Positions 22,234 to 24,787 of a stretch of 24,787 bases of DNA are shown here, in pieces (the stretch's first letter is position 1; each line of letters begins with the position of its first letter). The notes beneath the pieces are model-generated. The model saw nothing but the letters and a program-made list of their open reading frames with translations, had not been told where the DNA came from and searched no databases. Both the position numbers and the translations under genes were made by a program. The stretch is taken from positions 1-24,787 of the forward strand of contig DAOWJU010000016.1 of assembly GCA_030640215.1 (NCBI GenBank), given 5' to 3'. Origin of the DNA: Desulfuromonadales bacterium. GTDB lineage: Bacteria > Desulfobacterota > Desulfuromonadia > Desulfuromonadales > BM103.

Positions 22234-23709
22234 ATGAAATTCAAAAAAACATACCTTGCTGTAATGGCCGTTGTTTTTGCCGCGACAATCTTGACCTGGG
22301 CTGTATTCGATAGCGATACGGCCTCACCCACTTCAGAAGATCAAAGAATAAGTGAAGTGTCCATTACTCTGCCGGTTCCCAAAACCTGGGCAGGAGATCT
22401 GGATGATATGTACAAACGGCGTCTGGTCCGCATTCTTGTACCTTATAGCAAAACACTCTATTTTCTCGACAAGGGCCAGGTGCGAGGCGTCGTTCACGAC
22501 ACTGGCAGGGAGCTGGAGAAACGATTTAATCTAAAACATGGCAACAAAGCTCTGCCGATAAGAGTTATTTTTATTCCCACGGCACGTGAGCATCTACTAC
22601 AGGATCTGCTTGATGGCTATGGTGATATTGCCGCTGGCAACCTGACGATCACCCCTGCCCGCTTGAAACTTGTTGATTTCACAGATATCGGTTTCAGAGC
22701 TGTTTCTGAAATTGTCGTCACTGGCCCGTCTGCACCTGAGATTGAAAGACTCGATAACCTTGCAGATGTCCCCATCTATGTACGCAGATCCAGCAGTTAC
22801 TACGAACATCTCATCGGGCTAGCAGAAAATGGTTTTGATCTGGATATTCGTCCTGCCGATGAAGTCCTCGAAGATGAAGATCTTCTGGAGATGGTCAACG
22901 CTGGCCTGCTGCCCCTGGCAATCGTCGACGACCATAAAGCAAAGTTCTGGATACAATTCTTTGACGGGATTGTATTGCGCGAGGACCTTGCTATCAATCA
23001 GGGTGGAAGAATTGGTTGGGCTATCCGTAAGAACAGCCCGTTACTCGCCGCCGAGCTGAACGATTTCGGACAGAGCGAAGGCCGTCGCAAGGGATTGGCG
23101 AACATAATGTTGAAGCGCTATCTTGGCTCTACCAAGTACGTTCAGAACGCAACCGATAGTGATGAGTTGGCCAAATTCGACGAGCTGGCCAGATTATTCA
23201 AATCCGCTGCCGAGATTTACGATCTTGATTACCAGTTACTCATGGCCCAAGGCTATCAGGAGTCACGTTTAAACCAGGCAGCCCGCAGTCACGCTGGCGC
23301 GGTTGGCATCATGCAGGTATTGCCAAGCACTGCGGCCAGCAAAGCAGTCGGCATCGAAGGGATAGAGAAGGATGTAGAGAAGAACATCAACGCCGGAGCC
23401 AAGTACATGCGCCACCTGCTTGACATTTATCTGGATGACCCGGAAATTGGCGAGACAGACAAGCTGCTGTTGTGCCTTGCCGCTTACAACGCCGGGCCGA
23501 GGAACCTGAGTAAGATGAGAAAAAAAGCCGTGGGTATGGGATTGGACCCAGACATCTGGTTCAACAATGTTGAACATGCCGCAGCAGCGACCATTGGCCG
23601 TGAAACAACCCAATACGTCAGCAATATTTACAAATATTACCTGGCTTACCGGCTTCTTGAAGAGCGACGGAATATTCATGAGAAACGCGTGTCATTTGAC
23701 ACGCGCTGA
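22234..23709 (+). CDS. mltF: MltF-like membrane-bound lytic murein transglycosylase
   Basis: The enzyme cleaves the MurNAc-GlcNAc bond of peptidoglycan. It has 491 residues. An N-terminal membrane helix or signal (residues 6-24) is followed by a solute-binding-protein type 3 domain at about 60-300 (RRLVRILVPYSKTLYF, GDIAAGNLTITPARLKLVDF), then an SLT domain at about 320-460. The catalytic Glu is about residue 343 in MAQGYQESRLNQ, with the SLT blocks HAGAVGIMQVLPSTA, NINAGAKYMRHL and CLAAYNAGPRNL. This two-domain order is that of MltF, in which the first domain regulates activity. The ATG directly follows an in-frame TAG, so no upstream start is possible; AAGGTGG lies about 13 bases upstream, a distant ribosome site. 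It overlaps the convergent tesA-like gene by 18 bp. Confidence 0.92.
   Translation: MKFKKTYLAVMAVVFAATILTWAVFDSDTASPTSEDQRISEVSITLPVPKTWAGDLDDMYKRRLVRILVPYSKTLYFLDKGQVRGVVHDTGRELEKRFNLKHGNKALPIRVIFIPTAREHLLQDLLDGYGDIAAGNLTITPARLKLVDFTDIGFRAVSEIVVTGPSAPEIERLDNLADVPIYVRRSSSYYEHLIGLAENGFDLDIRPADEVLEDEDLLEMVNAGLLPLAIVDDHKAKFWIQFFDGIVLREDLAINQGGRIGWAIRKNSPLLAAELNDFGQSEGRRKGLANIMLKRYLGSTKYVQNATDSDELAKFDELARLFKSAAEIYDLDYQLLMAQGYQESRLNQAARSHAGAVGIMQVLPSTAASKAVGIEGIEKDVEKNINAGAKYMRHLLDIYLDDPEIGETDKLLLCLAAYNAGPRNLSKMRKKAVGMGLDPDIWFNNVEHAAAATIGRETTQYVSNIYKYYLAYRLLEERRNIHEKRVSFDTR
23686..23705. terminator. Perfect hairpin spanning the convergent stop codons of mltF and tesA
   Basis: CGCGTGTCA-TT-TGACACGCG has perfect 9-bp arms. 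The tesA stop (23692-23694) lies inside it and the mltF stop (23707-23709) one base after it. There is no U-tract, so a role in termination is plausible but not shown. Confidence 0.4.
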
Positions 23710-24393
23710 GACTCTCACTTCATCGAGTGCAGTGATAACCAGAGGTTGAATGCCGGCGACGATTACCCGCACGCCAGTAAGATTAGGGTGGATCCCATCA
23801 GCTTGATTCAGTCTTGGATCCATAGCAACGCCCTCGAGAAAAAACGGGTAAAACAACAGGTTGAATCGCTGGGCAAGGTCGGGGTAGATCTGGTCAAACC
23901 TGGCAGAATATTCTGGACCAAGGTTGCGTGGAGCCAGCATGCCAGCCAGGATAATGCGACATTCGGCCGTACTGAGTCGGGTGAGGAGAGCGTCAAGATT
24001 TTTATAGCTTTGGGTCGGGTCAAGACCGCGTAAAGCATCATTGGCACCAAGTGCTACAATCACAATATCGGGCTGATCGGCAAGAGCCCACTCAATACGG
24101 GCCAAACCACCGGCGGTCGTATCGCCCGAGACTCCGGCATTGATGACATTCACATCGTACCCGGCCGACCGCAGTCGCACTTCGAGCTGCACCGGGAATG
24201 ACTCGTCCTGTTCGAGTCCGTAACCAGCGGTCAGGCTGTCTCCCAACACGAGAACGACAAACGGGTCTGGCGACAACGGGTCTGGCGACAACGGGTCTGG
24301 CAACAACGGGTCTGGCAACAACGGATTGGCAAACGTTGGCACAGCAACAAACAGAAACATCAAGAACGATCTGTATAAAAAGGATAAAGACAT
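23692..24393 (-). CDS. tesA: GDSL/SGNH esterase, TesA-like (arylesterase/lysophospholipase)
   Basis: TesA-type enzymes are secreted serine hydrolases with thioesterase, lysophospholipase or arylesterase activity. The 233-residue protein has a signal peptide (residues 1-22) and SGNH blocks: LGDSLTAGYG with Ser53, NAGVSGDTTAGG, VALGANDALRG, and the catalytic Asp/His in DGIHPN. Between signal and enzyme lie four PDP-containing pentapeptides (LLPDP, LLPDP, LSPDP, LSPDP), a Pro-rich spacer. The start is ATG 24393 with AGGA 6-7 bases upstream; it shares bases with the start of the divergent ABC gene. The tesA/ybbA divergent pair is also known from E. coli, which supports both names. The 3' end overlaps mltF. 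Confidence 0.92.
   Translation of the reverse strand: MSLSFLYRSFLMFLFVAVPTFANPLLPDPLLPDPLSPDPLSPDPFVVLVLGDSLTAGYGLEQDESFPVQLEVRLRSAGYDVNVINAGVSGDTTAGGLARIEWALADQPDIVIVALGANDALRGLDPTQSYKNLDALLTRLSTAECRIILAGMLAPRNLGPEYSARFDQIYPDLAQRFNLLFYPFFLEGVAMDPRLNQADGIHPNLTGVRVIVAGIQPLVITALDEVRVSARVK
24261..24320 (-). repeat. Four tandem 15-bp units in tesA
   Basis: The units ACGGGTCTGGCGACA or ACGGGTCTGGCAACA start at 24261, 24276, 24291 and 24306; a degenerate fifth begins at 24321. They code for the Pro-Asp-Pro pentapeptides after the signal peptide. Confidence 0.9.
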
Positions 24394-24787
24394 GTCCGAT
24401 CCTATGATTGATATTGCTGATCTTCATCTCAGTTTAGTCGGTGGCGCAGGACCGGTCAATATCTTGCGAGGGGTTGACCTGGCCGTTGCCCGCGGCGAAA
24501 CCATCAGCATCGTTGGTCCATCAGGGGCTGGCAAAACGACTCTATTGATGGCTCTCTCGGGTCTTGAACAGCCTACTTCCGGCCGAATCAGGGTTGCGGG
24601 TGTTGATCTGACTACGCTCAATGAAGATGATCTGGCCAGATTCCGCCGTGAGCATATCGGTATTGTTTTTCAATCATTCCATCTCGTGCCGACCATGACA
24701 GCCCTGGAAAATGTCGCCCTTCCCCTTGAGTTTGCCGGCATCAACAATCCAGCCGAGCAGGCGCAAGCGGCTCTGGAGAAAACCGGG
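24392..24787 (+). CDS. ybbA: ABC transporter ATP-binding protein, YbbA/LolD-like (3' end beyond window)
   Basis: 132 residues are visible; the frame is open at the window edge. Walker A is GPSGAGKTTLL (about 42-52) and the Q-loop is IGIVFQSFHLVPTMTALENV; the FRREHIGIVFQ text and the short spacing are typical of MacB/LolD/YbbA-type ATPases that drive lipoprotein or envelope-related transport. The signature motif and Walker B lie outside the window. The start ATG at 24392 has AAGGA 7 bases upstream, inside the tesA coding sequence. A second ATG at 24404 lacks a ribosome site. In E. coli ybbA is followed by the permease gene ybbP; the same is expected just beyond this window. Confidence 0.9.
   Translation, partial: MSDPMIDIADLHLSLVGGAGPVNILRGVDLAVARGETISIVGPSGAGKTTLLMALSGLEQPTSGRIRVAGVDLTTLNEDDLARFRREHIGIVFQSFHLVPTMTALENVALPLEFAGINNPAEQAQAALEKTG

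Noticed and set aside
24092..24427. 111-residue minus-strand frame across the tesA 5' region
   Set aside because: It is the tesA repeat read in another frame (repeated VVARP), with no independent support.

Overview
The window looks like chromosomal DNA from a Gram-negative delta-proteobacterium of the Desulfuromonadales type (Geobacter, Pelobacter or Desulfuromonas relatives). The grounds are outer-membrane proteins, a GspA/GspB pair, a small protein ending in a GxYxGxERR-type motif that I associate with that group, and moderate GC. The lineage is inference and no rRNA or tRNA gene is present to fix it. About 20 genes fill the window. There is no prophage, CRISPR array or complete insertion sequence. 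One palindromic repeat of mobile-element style lies between two metal-efflux genes.

Layout. 1-2861 (minus): two OmpA-domain envelope proteins, the second cut by the window edge, behind a gamma-carbonic-anhydrase-family protein. 3096-3377 (minus): an HU/IHF-type DNA-binding protein with its own promoter and terminator. 3553-4716 (minus): two tandem paralogous XRE-cupin regulators, divergent from 4929-6693 (plus) bioB-bioD. The 212-bp divergent region holds two opposed sigma70-like promoters, AT-rich inverted repeats and a BirA-like inverted repeat over the bioB -35 box. 6802-8967 (minus): periplasmic processing protease Prc, sharing a bidirectional terminator with bioD. 9248-9439 (plus): a 63-residue conserved small protein.

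9517-17057 (minus) is the most distinctive region: a copper/silver-type efflux operon in the order outer-membrane channel, membrane-fusion protein, RND pump, then two paralogous secreted His/Met-rich proteins that take the place where a CusF-like chaperone would be expected. The pump keeps the three methionines that mark Cu(I)/Ag(I) transporters. No metal regulator is adjacent, but the upstream region carries an 18-bp direct repeat and two perfect palindromes.

17308-19818 (minus): GspA-like ATPase and GspB-like protein without other type II secretion genes. 20105-21817 (plus): a short alpha-glucan phosphorylase. 21893-22108 (minus): a small four-cysteine protein. 22234-23709 (plus): an MltF-like lytic transglycosylase whose stop overlaps the convergent tesA-like esterase (23692-24393, minus). 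That esterase shares its start codon bases with a divergent YbbA/LolD-like ABC ATPase (24392 to the window end).

A recurrent theme is short in-frame tandem repeats (12-18 bp units) in low-complexity parts of bioD, gspA, tesA and prc.
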